A DNA stretch of 6,099 nt from an uncultured Candidatus Saccharibacteria bacterium (GCA_937902525.1 CALEKV010000137.1:1-6099), one strand, 5' to 3'. Positions 1 through 5,530 are shown, counted from the first letter of the stretch. Notes: generated by a model from the sequence alone, not told the origin. Numbers and translations are program-made.

Positions 1-1
1 C

Positions 2-241
2 ACTGGCAATAAGGAAGAAGCAAAGATTTACTATCACCACACCGGCTTCCCAGGTGGTATCAAAGACGTGCAGCTTAAAGATGTACGCGAAAAGTTTCCA
101 ACCCGGATAATCGAAAAAGCTGTCAAAGGCATGTTGCCTAAAAACAAGCTTTCCGTTGGCCGCATGGAACGCTTAAAGTTGTTTGTTGGCCCAGAGCACA
201 CGCACTCTGCTCAAAAGCCAGAGAAAGTGGAGGTAAAGTAA
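2..241 (+). CDS. rplM: 50S ribosomal protein L13, C-terminal part (5' truncated by window edge)
   Basis: This is the last 79 residues of L13, an early-assembling protein of the large ribosomal subunit that binds 23S rRNA. The reading frame is open from base 2 and stops at TAA 239-241. Recognisable L13 signatures follow in order: a YYHHTGFPGG segment (family form YrHSGYPGG), then an EKAVKGMLPKNKL block, then LKLFVGPEHTHSAQKPE (family form LkvYaGpeHPHxAQ). Bacterial L13 is about 140-150 residues, so roughly half is outside the window. One nucleotide separates its stop from the rpsI start, the classic conserved rplM-rpsI operon order. The block after LPKNKL reads SVGRMERLKL, slightly different from the usual LGRxMxxKLKV, but nothing suggests decay. 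Identification is secure. Confidence 0.97.
   Translation, partial: TGNKEEAKIYYHHTGFPGGIKDVQLKDVREKFPTRIIEKAVKGMLPKNKLSVGRMERLKLFVGPEHTHSAQKPEKVEVK
229..234 (+). promoter_or_regulatory. Shine-Dalgarno site of rpsI
   Basis: GGAGGT lies inside the last codons of rplM, 8 nt before the rpsI ATG at 243. It is a near-perfect anti-SD complement and fixes the rpsI start. It contrasts with the genes downstream that have their own promoters, which carry no such site. Confidence 0.9.
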
Positions 242-242
242 C

Positions 243-641
243 ATGGCTGACGCTAAATACTTGTACGGTTTAGGCCGCCGCAAAACCGCAACGGCACGTG
301 CACGTTTATTGAAAGGCAAAGGTGAGATTATTATCAACGGTAAAACAGCTAGCGAATACCTTGATGGCAACAAAACCATGCTTGCCGAAGTCACCGACCC
401 ACTTGCCCTCGTTGGTAAGCAGAAAGACTTTGACGTCAGCGTCATGGTTAAGGGCGGCGGTATTAGCGGCCAGGTAGATGCCATTAAAATGGCAATCGCA
501 AAAGCAATTACCGTTGGTTTTGCAGACCTGCGTAGCCCGCTTAAAAAAGCCGAGTTATTACGCCGCGACCCACGCGAAGTCGAACGCAAATCTTACGGTT
601 TGCGCAAGGCTCGCAAGCGCGAACAATACTCAAAGCGCTAG
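243..641 (+). CDS. rpsI: 30S ribosomal protein S9
   Basis: S9 (uS9) is a head protein of the small ribosomal subunit whose C-terminal tail reaches the P site and contacts peptidyl-tRNA. The 132-residue product has the usual family length (about 130). It shows the N-terminal YGLGRRKTATARA signature, the central VKGGGISGQVDAI block (family GGGxxGQAgAi), and the basic tail RKARKREQYSKR ending in the conserved Ser-Lys-Arg. The ATG is set by GGAGGT 8 nt upstream and the gene follows rplM by 1 nt, so the two are co-transcribed and probably translationally coupled. A hairpin with a T-run 24 nt after the stop ends the unit. No odd residues were seen. Confidence 0.98.
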   Translation: MADAKYLYGLGRRKTATARARLLKGKGEIIINGKTASEYLDGNKTMLAEVTDPLALVGKQKDFDVSVMVKGGGISGQVDAIKMAIAKAITVGFADLRSPLKKAELLRRDPREVERKSYGLRKARKREQYSKR

Positions 642-664
642 TTTTTCAAATAAACTACCGAACT

Positions 665-687
665 CAGTCCAGCAGTGGGCTGTTTTT
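665..687 (+). terminator. Rho-independent terminator after rpsI
   Basis: CAGTCC (665-670) pairs with GGGCTG (677-682), giving 6 bp with one T-G wobble around a 6-nt loop, followed directly by five T residues (683-687). It sits 24 nt after the rpsI stop and just before the promoter of the next gene, so it fits the end of the rplM-rpsI transcript. The stem is short, so efficiency is uncertain. Confidence 0.65.
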
Positions 688-695
688 GGTTATGG

Positions 696-725
696 TTGCA
701 CTACCCATATGTACTCGTATACCAT
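696..725 (+). promoter_or_regulatory. Putative sigma-70-type promoter of the 732 gene, giving a leaderless transcript
   Basis: A TTGCAC -35 element (696-701) is followed by TACCAT (720-725, 18-nt spacing), which ends 6 nt before the ATG at 732; TATACC (718-723, 16-nt spacing) is an alternative -10. Either places the transcription start on or within a few bases of the start codon. No Shine-Dalgarno is visible. The same 6-nt arrangement occurs at 1403, 2461 and 5537. Confidence 0.55.
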
Positions 726-734
726 ATACATATG
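706..734 (+). repeat. 8-bp inverted repeat around the -10 box and start codon
   Basis: CATATGTA (706-713) and TACATATG (727-734) are perfect inverted repeats separated by 13 nt that hold the putative -10 elements. The right arm contains the ATG. This could be an operator or just AT-alternating sequence, since each CATATG is itself a palindrome. Confidence 0.4.
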
Positions 735-1334
735 CTAAAAACCTACACCGCCCATAAAGACCTGGTTGATAGGGTTCAAAATACGTATGAATACTTCGAC
801 AGAAAACACTCAACAATCGCTATCGGCTCCGCGGCAATACTGCTGCATCTATACGATAGTGGCATCGACATTTCGAGCTCACCTGTGTTGATGGATGTTC
901 CCGACACCGATGCACTCGCAAACGAATACTTTATTGGACAGCTGTACGATGATCTAAAAGAAGGGAACTACCCTGACGGGTTTCAGTTTGAACTTTTTGG
1001 TCCGAACAATAGCAACGCGACTGGCTATGATACTGACGGAATCAGGGTAGCTGACGCTGCGGCTGATCTTTCATTACCATTCGAGGCATTTCCAAAATAC
1101 AATGACAGTAGCCATGGCATCGACATCAACTCTGCCCGCAACACGGCGATGACACGTGGGAATGGACAGCTAATCATGCCAATGCGCGAAATCATTACTT
1201 GGAAACTATCCGTGGGCCGCCCGCGCGACCTAGCGTACTGCGCAGAGCTCCTCAATGTATTACGAGCAAATGATTATCTACTACCAGAAAATCAGCAGGA
1301 ACTTGAAGCACCACTGAAGAGCAAGATGCAATAA
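732..1334 (+). CDS. Uncharacterised protein, possibly nucleotidyltransferase-fold (AbiEii/DUF6036-like)
   Basis: I do not recognise this 200-residue protein with certainty. Features that hint at a nucleotidyltransferase-like fold are a GSAAILLHLY segment (residues 32-41), where such proteins have a G[GS]xA helix start, an acidic stretch MDVPDTD (54-60) in the place of the DxD metal-binding pair, and MREIITWKLSVGRPRDLAYC (151-170). The last resembles the 'K-[lx]-R-x-K/R-D-l-x-D' helix near the C-terminus of AbiEii/DUF6036-type proteins. There is no signal peptide or membrane segment. The acidic motif is not a clean DxD after a beta-strand, so catalytic competence is doubtful. I chose ATG 732 rather than the in-frame ATG at 675 because the latter overlaps the rpsI terminator, while 732 sits 6 nt after a -10-like box. 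The gene stands alone: no partner antitoxin is adjacent, so a toxin role is not supported. Confidence 0.75.
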   Translation: MLKTYTAHKDLVDRVQNTYEYFDRKHSTIAIGSAAILLHLYDSGIDISSSPVLMDVPDTDALANEYFIGQLYDDLKEGNYPDGFQFELFGPNNSNATGYDTDGIRVADAAADLSLPFEAFPKYNDSSHGIDINSARNTAMTRGNGQLIMPMREIITWKLSVGRPRDLAYCAELLNVLRANDYLLPENQQELEAPLKSKMQ

Positions 1335-1366
1335 CTCAAGCGCCATAACAGCATCACGGCCCACCG

Positions 1367-1396
1367 TTATCGTAGCCGGTAGAAATAATGTATACT
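1367..1396 (+). promoter_or_regulatory. Putative promoter of trpS, leaderless
   Basis: TATACT (1391-1396) matches the -10 consensus at five of six positions and ends 6 nt before ATG 1403, so transcription should begin at about the A of the start codon. The best -35 candidate is the weak TTATCG (1367-1372) with an 18-nt spacer. A TG dinucleotide directly precedes the hexamer. I see no T-box, leader peptide or attenuator; the 68-nt gap is too short for one. Confidence 0.65.
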
Positions 1397-1402
1397 ATAG
1401 CT

Positions 1403-2431
1403 ATGTCTAAACCTGTCATTCTAACTGGCATTCGCTCGAATGAGGAGCCTACACTAGGTAATTACCTGGGCGCATTCGTGCCGATGGTGCAAATGCAACA
1501 AAAATACGCAGGTGAGTATCAAATTAACATGTTCGTACCCGACCTCCACAGTTTCACTACACCAATCGACCACACCAAACTATATGAAAACACATTGCAC
1601 AACTTAAAATATTTTATTGCAGCAGGCCTGGATTTCGCCAATGCCGATACGTACATTTACCGCCAAAGCTACATACCAGCTCACAGCGAGTTAACATGGA
1701 TACTCGATTGCTTTACATATGTCGGCGAAATGCAGCGCATGACCCAATATAAAGATAAATCAAGCGAGCATGCCGCAAGCGTCACGATGGGACTTATGAA
1801 CTATCCAGTGCTCATGGCCGCTGACATTTTGTTATACAATGCAGAGCACGTACCAGTTGGCGAAGACCAGTTTCAACACCTGGAAATCACTCGCGACATC
1901 GCAACGCGAATGAACAATAAATTTGGTGATTTATTTACAGTGCCCGCCGCAACTGCGGATCAATCTAAGTTTATGCAGCGTAACAACGGCTTGCGTATCC
2001 GCAACTTGACTGATCCCCTCAAAAAAATGAGTAAAAGCAGCCCTGAAGACAGGTCTAAGATTCTCCTAAGCGACATGCCTGAAGCGGCAATAAAAAAGAT
2101 TATGTCCGCTACAACTGACAGTGTGGGCTCAGTACATTTTGACTGGGACAACCAGCCGGGCATTACAAGTCTATTGCAGATTATGTCATTGCTAAGCAAC
2201 CGCAGCCAAGCAGAAGTCAACGCAGAATGGGAAGGCAACACGCACTATGGTGATTTTAAAAAGGCCGTAAGTGAAGTGGTGGCCATATTCCTTGCCGATT
2301 TTCAGGCCCGATACAACGCTATCTCGAATGAAGAGCTGCTGGCTAAATTAGAATCTTGCGAAGCTACTATGCGTATTGTCGCCAACGAAACATTATTACG
2401 CGTTCAAAAAGCGGTCGGACTCAGGCAGTAA
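1403..2431 (+). CDS. trpS: Tryptophan--tRNA ligase
   Basis: This cytoplasmic class Ic synthetase activates tryptophan with ATP and charges tRNA-Trp. The product from ATG 1403 is 342 residues, the normal bacterial size (about 330-345). The Rossmann domain starts at residue 4; the HIGH-equivalent is TLGN (17-20) in the segment LGNYLGAF. The tryptophan-binding helix NYPVLMAADILLY (133-145) carries the family Asp (D141) known to recognise the indole nitrogen. VPVGEDQFQHLEITRD (150-165) is a strong TrpRS signature, and KMSKS (208-212) is intact. The C-terminal helical anticodon-binding part looks complete. The start at 1403 is preferred over the in-frame ATG at 1388, which lies upstream of the -10 box. 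The residues before the HIGH motif read GIRSNEEPTLGN where well-studied enzymes have GxQP[TS]GxxTxGN, so the Pro-x-Gly turn is missing. Function is secure. Confidence 0.97.
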   Translation: MSKPVILTGIRSNEEPTLGNYLGAFVPMVQMQQKYAGEYQINMFVPDLHSFTTPIDHTKLYENTLHNLKYFIAAGLDFANADTYIYRQSYIPAHSELTWILDCFTYVGEMQRMTQYKDKSSEHAASVTMGLMNYPVLMAADILLYNAEHVPVGEDQFQHLEITRDIATRMNNKFGDLFTVPAATADQSKFMQRNNGLRIRNLTDPLKKMSKSSPEDRSKILLSDMPEAAIKKIMSATTDSVGSVHFDWDNQPGITSLLQIMSLLSNRSQAEVNAEWEGNTHYGDFKKAVSEVVAIFLADFQARYNAISNEELLAKLESCEATMRIVANETLLRVQKAVGLRQ

Positions 2432-2448
2432 ATAATTCGCATATACTG

Positions 2449-2454
2449 TATAAT
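2449..2454 (+). promoter_or_regulatory. -10 box (TATAAT) for the pseudouridine synthase / delta' operon
   Basis: A perfect TATAAT ends 6 nt before ATG 2461, in the 29-nt gap after trpS. As at trpS, TG directly precedes it. No good -35 hexamer is visible at 16-18 nt. Placement predicts a leaderless mRNA beginning at the ATG. It also decides the start, since an in-frame ATG at 2356 lies inside trpS. Confidence 0.7.
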
Positions 2455-2460
2455 AAAAGC

Positions 2461-3630
2461 ATGAAGGTGACAACGAGTGATTTGCTGGCTATTTTACGAC
2501 GCTTTAACGTAGCGACTAGCGAACACGTTCCACGCCACATTGACCAAGTCAAACAAACTAATCCAAGCTCCATCAACCAGCTAATAGAGTTCCGCTTTAA
2601 CAAGCATAAATTTTTTGTATTGTTTGACGAGACCGCATTAGACAACGAAGAATACATAATGGATCAGATCTATACGGCAAAGAGCGACGCATTAGGCGTA
2701 CTGCTTGAAAACCCAACCAGTGAGCTCTCTACGTACGGCCTACCTTTCAAAGGCAAGGATGCCTATTTGTTCCAGTGTATCAACGGTAAAAAAAGACTTG
2801 ATGTTTTGTTGGCCGAACAGCACCCAAATATCAGCCGTAGCACTTGGCAAAAACATATCAAAGCCGGTAACATTGCCGTAAACAATCAGCCGGTTGATTC
2901 GCCAAAATACGAGGTAACTGATGCGGATTCTATCGAAATCAATATTCCCAGTAGTACCGATTTTAGCGGGTACGATTTACCGGTTCTATTTATGGATGAT
3001 AGCGTGGTGGTTGTTAACAAACCACAGGGTATTTTAACGCACTCCAAGGGCGCGTTGAATGACGAGTTTACCGTGGCGGATTTTTTTAAGCGGTACACCA
3101 GCGCCGGCCTCGACACAAATCGCCCCGGTGTTGTTCACCGTTTAGACCGTGATACGAGCGGCATTATTATCGGCGCGCGCACTCCTGAAAGTTTTGCGCT
3201 ATTAAAAAATCAGTTTGCCGACCGTAAAGCTAAAAAATGGTATCTGGCCGTGACCGATGGTAACCTAAAAAGAGATTCAGCGCGTATCAACGTACCCATA
3301 GGCCGCGATCCAAAACAACCTAGCAAATTCCGCGCCGATATTAACGGCAAGCACGCAATTACTGAATACAATGTGATTGCACGAAACGGCAAGCATGACT
3401 TAGTGCTCCTTCACCCCCTGACTGGCCGCACACACCAGCTACGCGTACACATGGCGCATTTAGGCGCGCCCATTCACGGCGACAGGGTATACGGCAAAAG
3501 TGCCGATAGGCTGTATCTACATGCCGCAAAACTTGAAATCACAACGGCACCCGAACAACGCAAAACTTTTCAATCACCTATTCCGGCGGAATTTTATGAA
3601 TTAGTGCCTACAGATAATGTTGATATTTAA
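2461..3630 (+). CDS. RluA-family pseudouridine synthase with long N-terminal extension
   Basis: Enzymes of this family convert specific uridines in rRNA or tRNA to pseudouridine. The 389-residue product has an S4-like RNA-binding domain at about 110-160 (KKRLDVLLAE, then SRSTWQKHIKAGNIAVNNQPV) and the RluA catalytic domain at about 172-385. Catalytic signatures are VVVVNKPQGILTHS (182-195) and HRLDRDTSG (226-234), with D229 the expected nucleophile. HPLTGRTHQLRVHMAHLGAPIHGD (318-341) matches the family block closely, and LYLHAAKL (351-358) the C-terminal one. Typical RluC/RluD proteins are about 310-330 residues and start near the S4 domain, so residues 1-105 are extra. That extension contains KHKFFVLFDE and GVLLENPTSELSTYG, which I do not recognise. 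The target uridine cannot be told. The last 14 nt overlap the next gene, indicating co-transcription. Confidence 0.93.
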   Translation: MKVTTSDLLAILRRFNVATSEHVPRHIDQVKQTNPSSINQLIEFRFNKHKFFVLFDETALDNEEYIMDQIYTAKSDALGVLLENPTSELSTYGLPFKGKDAYLFQCINGKKRLDVLLAEQHPNISRSTWQKHIKAGNIAVNNQPVDSPKYEVTDADSIEINIPSSTDFSGYDLPVLFMDDSVVVVNKPQGILTHSKGALNDEFTVADFFKRYTSAGLDTNRPGVVHRLDRDTSGIIIGARTPESFALLKNQFADRKAKKWYLAVTDGNLKRDSARINVPIGRDPKQPSKFRADINGKHAITEYNVIARNGKHDLVLLHPLTGRTHQLRVHMAHLGAPIHGDRVYGKSADRLYLHAAKLEITTAPEQRKTFQSPIPAEFYELVPTDNVDI

Positions 3631-4435
3631 CCCAAACACGAAAAAACAAATCGACTCGATACTTGTGGATATGCCGCAAGGAGTTTTGCTTACTGGTGTG
3701 GCCGGTGCCGGTTTGCTAGCTACCGCCAAATACATAGCTGGCTCGCAACTCTCCGCTATCATTGGACCTGTTAATAAAGATGGTGACATCAACCCGGTTA
3801 AAGGCACCATAAGCGTTAAGCGTATTCGTGAGCTATACGATCAGTCCCGCAGCAAATCCTTAAAACGACAGGTGTTTATTATCGATAATGCCGATCGCAT
3901 GTCTGCTGGCGCACAGAATGCCTTTTTAAAGCTATTAGAAGAACCTAATCCGCAAGTGGTATTTATTCTAACGACTCACGCCACAACATTATTATTACCA
4001 ACAGTTTTATCGCGGGTAGAGCAAATAAATATTTTGCCTATTACAAACCAGCAAAGTGTCGATTTATTAATCAATTACAAACTATCCGCTAGCCAGCAAG
4101 CCCAAGCACTATTTGTCGCGGCCGGCAAACCAGCCGAGCTAACACGCATGGCGGAGAATAACTCATATTTTGAAGCCAAGGCAAGCATTATGAGTGCCGC
4201 CAAAACATTTGTAAGTGGCGGCCGTGTCGACAGACTGCAGGTTGCTTTTGCGTATTCCGTCGACCGTGAAAAGTCTCTGCAATTATTGCGGTCAAGCATA
4301 GCCATCTTGACTTTTACTATAAAAAATAAGCCGTCCGCAGAGGCCATTATGCACACCAAGCGCTTAGCTGATGCTTACGATGCAATCGCGGCCAACGGCA
4401 ACGCAAAACTACATTTAGTAGCAACCGTGCTATAA
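3617..4435 (+). CDS. holB: DNA polymerase III delta'-like clamp-loader subunit
   Basis: Delta' is a AAA+ subunit of the clamp loader that opens and loads the sliding clamp for replication. The 272-residue product has a P-loop position GVAGAGLL (27-34) lacking the Walker A Lys and Thr, which fits delta' being a non-ATPase stator, and a Walker B-like VFIIDNADRM (86-95). The next block is AQNAFLKLLEEP (99-110), nearly invariant in DnaX/HolB proteins, followed by a sensor 1-like FILTTHATTLLLPTVLSR (116-133). The arginine-finger SRC motif is SRV (132-134); the Arg is kept. There are no zinc-binding cysteines, unlike DnaX, consistent with delta' rather than tau/gamma. Residues after 145 form a helical region that is poorly conserved. 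The ATG lies within the upstream gene (14-nt overlap) and has no Shine-Dalgarno, so translational coupling is likely. The symbol is by function; sequence similarity is limited to the AAA+ part. Confidence 0.87.
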   Translation: MLIFNPNTKKQIDSILVDMPQGVLLTGVAGAGLLATAKYIAGSQLSAIIGPVNKDGDINPVKGTISVKRIRELYDQSRSKSLKRQVFIIDNADRMSAGAQNAFLKLLEEPNPQVVFILTTHATTLLLPTVLSRVEQINILPITNQQSVDLLINYKLSASQQAQALFVAAGKPAELTRMAENNSYFEAKASIMSAAKTFVSGGRVDRLQVAFAYSVDREKSLQLLRSSIAILTFTIKNKPSAEAIMHTKRLADAYDAIAANGNAKLHLVATVL

Positions 4436-4436
4436 T
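4428..4436 (+). promoter_or_regulatory. Extended -10 promoter of the TPR gene, overlapping the upstream stop codon
   Basis: TGC plus TATAAT (4428-4436) is an exact extended -10 element. Its middle contains the TAA stop (4433-4435) of the delta' gene. It ends 9 nt before ATG 4446, leaving a leader of only a few bases. No clear -35 is visible, which extended -10 promoters can do without. Confidence 0.65.
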
Positions 4437-4445
4437 AGCATACAT

Positions 4446-5099
4446 ATGTTTGGACTATTGTTAGTCGCAGCCTTTGCGTTTTGGGCAGTTATGCAGCGTG
4501 AAACCATCGCTGAAATTGCCGAAGAAACCCCGCAACGTATTGCCAGTAAGTTAAACCAGCTTTGGGACATCGCCCAAGAATCTTTGCGCGAACGTAAGTA
4601 TTTGCGAGCAGAAAAAGCGTTGCTAACCATTTTACGAGTCGACGAACGTAACGCCACGGCCTACAATCGCTTGGGCATTTTATATGCCAAACAGCAGGCC
4701 TACAATGATGCCATTGAATGTTTTGAAATCGCCCAAAGCCTAGAACCAAGCGCCAGCTCACTGCACAACGTTGGGCTGATATACTTCGAAACTGGTAACT
4801 ACGAAAAAGCCGGCTTAGCTTTTGAACAAGCGCTAACTATGGAAGAGGACGTCGCATCCCGCCATATTGCCTACGCTAAAGTGCAGGAAAAGCTTGGTAA
4901 TAAAAAGAAGATGATAAACGCCCTAGAACGCGCTATCGAACTTGAGCCTAGTGTACCAAGCTACAATGCCTTGGCGGACGCGTATGATGCCAGCGGCGAA
5001 GCGGAAAGGGCAAGCAGCATTCGCGCCAAACTAAACCGTGCCACCGCCAGCAAAAATCCGCCCCAACGCCAAATCAGCCAGCCCCGCAAGGTGATGTGA
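4446..5099 (+). CDS. Membrane-anchored TPR-repeat protein
   Basis: The 217-residue product starts with a hydrophobic helix, MFGLLLVAAFAFWAVM (1-16), which looks like an N-terminal membrane anchor followed by a charged segment. Four to five tetratricopeptide repeats follow at about 37-70, 71-104, 105-137, 138-171 and a partial one to 197. Recognisable TPR patterns are AYNRLGILYAKQQAYNDAIE, HNVGLIYFETGNYEKAGLAF and ALERAIELEPSVPSYNALAD. The tail (about 198-217) is Gln/Pro/Arg-rich and probably disordered. TPR arrays are protein-interaction scaffolds, so its partner and function cannot be read from the sequence. With no positively charged N-terminus before the helix, orientation is uncertain. 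The gene has its own promoter inside the end of the delta' gene, so it may be both read through from and independent of that operon. It is the only gene here stopping at TGA, which argues against UGA recoding. Confidence 0.9.
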   Translation: MFGLLLVAAFAFWAVMQRETIAEIAEETPQRIASKLNQLWDIAQESLRERKYLRAEKALLTILRVDERNATAYNRLGILYAKQQAYNDAIECFEIAQSLEPSASSLHNVGLIYFETGNYEKAGLAFEQALTMEEDVASRHIAYAKVQEKLGNKKKMINALERAIELEPSVPSYNALADAYDASGEAERASSIRAKLNRATASKNPPQRQISQPRKVM

Positions 5100-5104
5100 T
5101 AATA

Positions 5105-5133
5105 TTGTGTTTATACCTGTTATGCGATAGAAT
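5105..5133 (+). promoter_or_regulatory. Putative promoter for tRNA-Thr
   Basis: TTGTGT (5105-5110) and TAGAAT (5128-5133) are separated by the optimal 17 nt. The predicted start is near 5140, about 25 nt before the mature tRNA 5' end, a normal precursor leader. It begins 5 nt after the TPR stop codon. Confidence 0.6.
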
Positions 5134-5165
5134 AATGACTGTACTTTTATAAAGAGTATGTTTAT

Positions 5166-5242
5166 GCCGCTTTAGCTCAGCTGGTCAGAGCAGCTGTTTT
5201 GTAAACAGCAGGTCTACGGTTCGAATCCGTAAAGCGGCTCCA
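5166..5242 (+). tRNA. tRNA-Thr (anticodon UGU)
   Basis: A complete 77-nt cloverleaf can be folded by eye: acceptor GCCGCTT (5166-5172) pairs with AAGCGGC (5232-5238), and the D-stem is GCTC/GAGC. The anticodon stem GCTGT/ACAGC (5193-5197/5205-5209) closes a TTTGTAA loop with anticodon TGT at 5200-5202. The T-stem TACGG/CCGTA (5215-5219/5227-5231) closes TTCGAAT. The discriminator is T5239 and CCA is encoded (5240-5242). The anticodon assigns threonine, reading mainly ACA. Confidence 0.97.
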
Positions 5243-5257
5243 AATGAATTATAAGAC

Positions 5258-5273
5258 AACCATAAATGGTTTT
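5258..5273 (+). other. Small AT-rich hairpin after tRNA-Thr
   Basis: AACCAT (5258-5263) and ATGGTT (5266-5271) are perfect inverted repeats followed by T residues, 15 nt after the tRNA-Thr CCA. It may be a weak terminator or a processing site between the two tRNAs. The loop would need opening of one pair, so stability is low. Confidence 0.3.
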
Positions 5274-5284
5274 CTCATTGCGCC

Positions 5285-5306
5285 GTGTGCGGAATGAATC
5301 CGCCAC
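5285..5306 (+). other. GC-rich hairpin in the tRNA spacer
   Basis: GTG (5285-5287) and GCGGA (5289-5293) pair with TCCGC (5299-5303) and CAC (5304-5306), an 8-bp stem with one bulged T and a 5-nt loop ATGAA. No T-run follows, so it is not a standard terminator on this strand. It is more GC-rich than the rest of the 92-nt spacer. The role is unknown; a processing signal or small RNA is possible. Confidence 0.4.
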
Positions 5307-5334
5307 TCGGGCTGCTCTTTCCAAAAAAAAACAT

Positions 5335-5419
5335 GCTGGAATCGTGTAGTGGCAATCACATGAGACTGTAAATCTCACGCCTTTCGGCTTCGTAGGTTCG
5401 AGTCCTACTTCCAGCACCA
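5335..5419 (+). tRNA. tRNA-Tyr (anticodon GUA)
   Basis: This 85-nt class II tRNA has acceptor GCTGGAA (5335-5341) paired with TTCCAGC (5409-5415). The short D-stem is GTG/CAC. The anticodon stem TGAGA/TCTCA closes a CTGTAAA loop with anticodon GTA at 5368-5370. A 14-nt variable arm (5378-5391) has a GCC/GGC stem, as expected for bacterial tRNA-Tyr. The T-arm is GTAGG/CCTAC (5392-5396/5404-5408) with TTCGAGT. The discriminator is A5416 and CCA is encoded (5417-5419). It may share the tRNA-Thr transcript, since no clear promoter was found in the spacer. Confidence 0.97.
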
Positions 5420-5460
5420 AAATTTAAAGCTCGTCCCTGTGACGGGCTTTAAATTTTGGT
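5416..5460 (+). terminator. Terminator hairpin of the tRNA unit, overlapping the tRNA-Tyr 3' end
   Basis: The segment folds into a 20-bp stem (5416-5435 with 5441-5460) around loop CCTGT, with a single T-G wobble (5431/5445). The GC-rich core is AAAGC..TCGTC against GACGG..GCTTT, and the AAATTTT within the 3' arm can serve as the T-rich tract after the core stem. Because the flanks are A-rich on one side and T-rich on the other, it could also act on the minus strand. The outermost pairs use the tRNA-Tyr discriminator base and CCA. Confidence 0.8.
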
Positions 5461-5502
5461 AGCGAATCTGAGCCTTGACTCACACCGTATTTTACTTATG
5501 AT

Positions 5503-5530
5503 TTGAAATTTATAGTAATAATAGTTTAAT
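5503..5530 (+). promoter_or_regulatory. Putative promoter of the 2H phosphoesterase gene, leaderless
   Basis: TTGAAA (5503-5508) and TTTAAT (5525-5530) are 16 nt apart, and the -10 ends 6 nt before ATG 5537, as at the other leaderless starts here. A second candidate, TTGACT (5475-5480) with TATGAT (5497-5502) at 16 nt, would give a leader of about 28 nt. Both matches are good; no Shine-Dalgarno is present, which favours the proximal one. Confidence 0.55.

Noticed and set aside
675..731. Longer N-terminus for the 732 gene, from ATG 675
   Set aside because: It would start inside the rpsI terminator stem and contain the -35/-10 elements. The residues look non-conserved, and ATG 732 has better promoter placement.
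478..738. 86-codon plus-strand frame overlapping rpsI
   Set aside because: It is a shadow in another frame of the rpsI coding sequence and has no recognisable content.
732..1334. AbiE-type toxin-antitoxin or abortive infection module
   Set aside because: There is no adjacent antitoxin gene, the motif match is weak, and the neighbours are housekeeping genes.
1352..1380. Possible hairpin or terminator before trpS (ACGG/CCGT or CGGC/GCCG)
   Set aside because: Only 4-bp stems with no T-run follow. I do not consider it supported as a terminator or attenuator.
2356..2460. 35-residue longer start for the pseudouridine synthase
   Set aside because: It lies within trpS in another frame, and a perfect TATAAT lies between it and ATG 2461.
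5214..5420. 68-codon open frame on the minus strand
   Set aside because: It is antisense to tRNA-Tyr, the spacer and the end of tRNA-Thr. Its LEVGLEPT- and GFEP-type peptides are the familiar artefacts of translating tRNA T-arms backwards.
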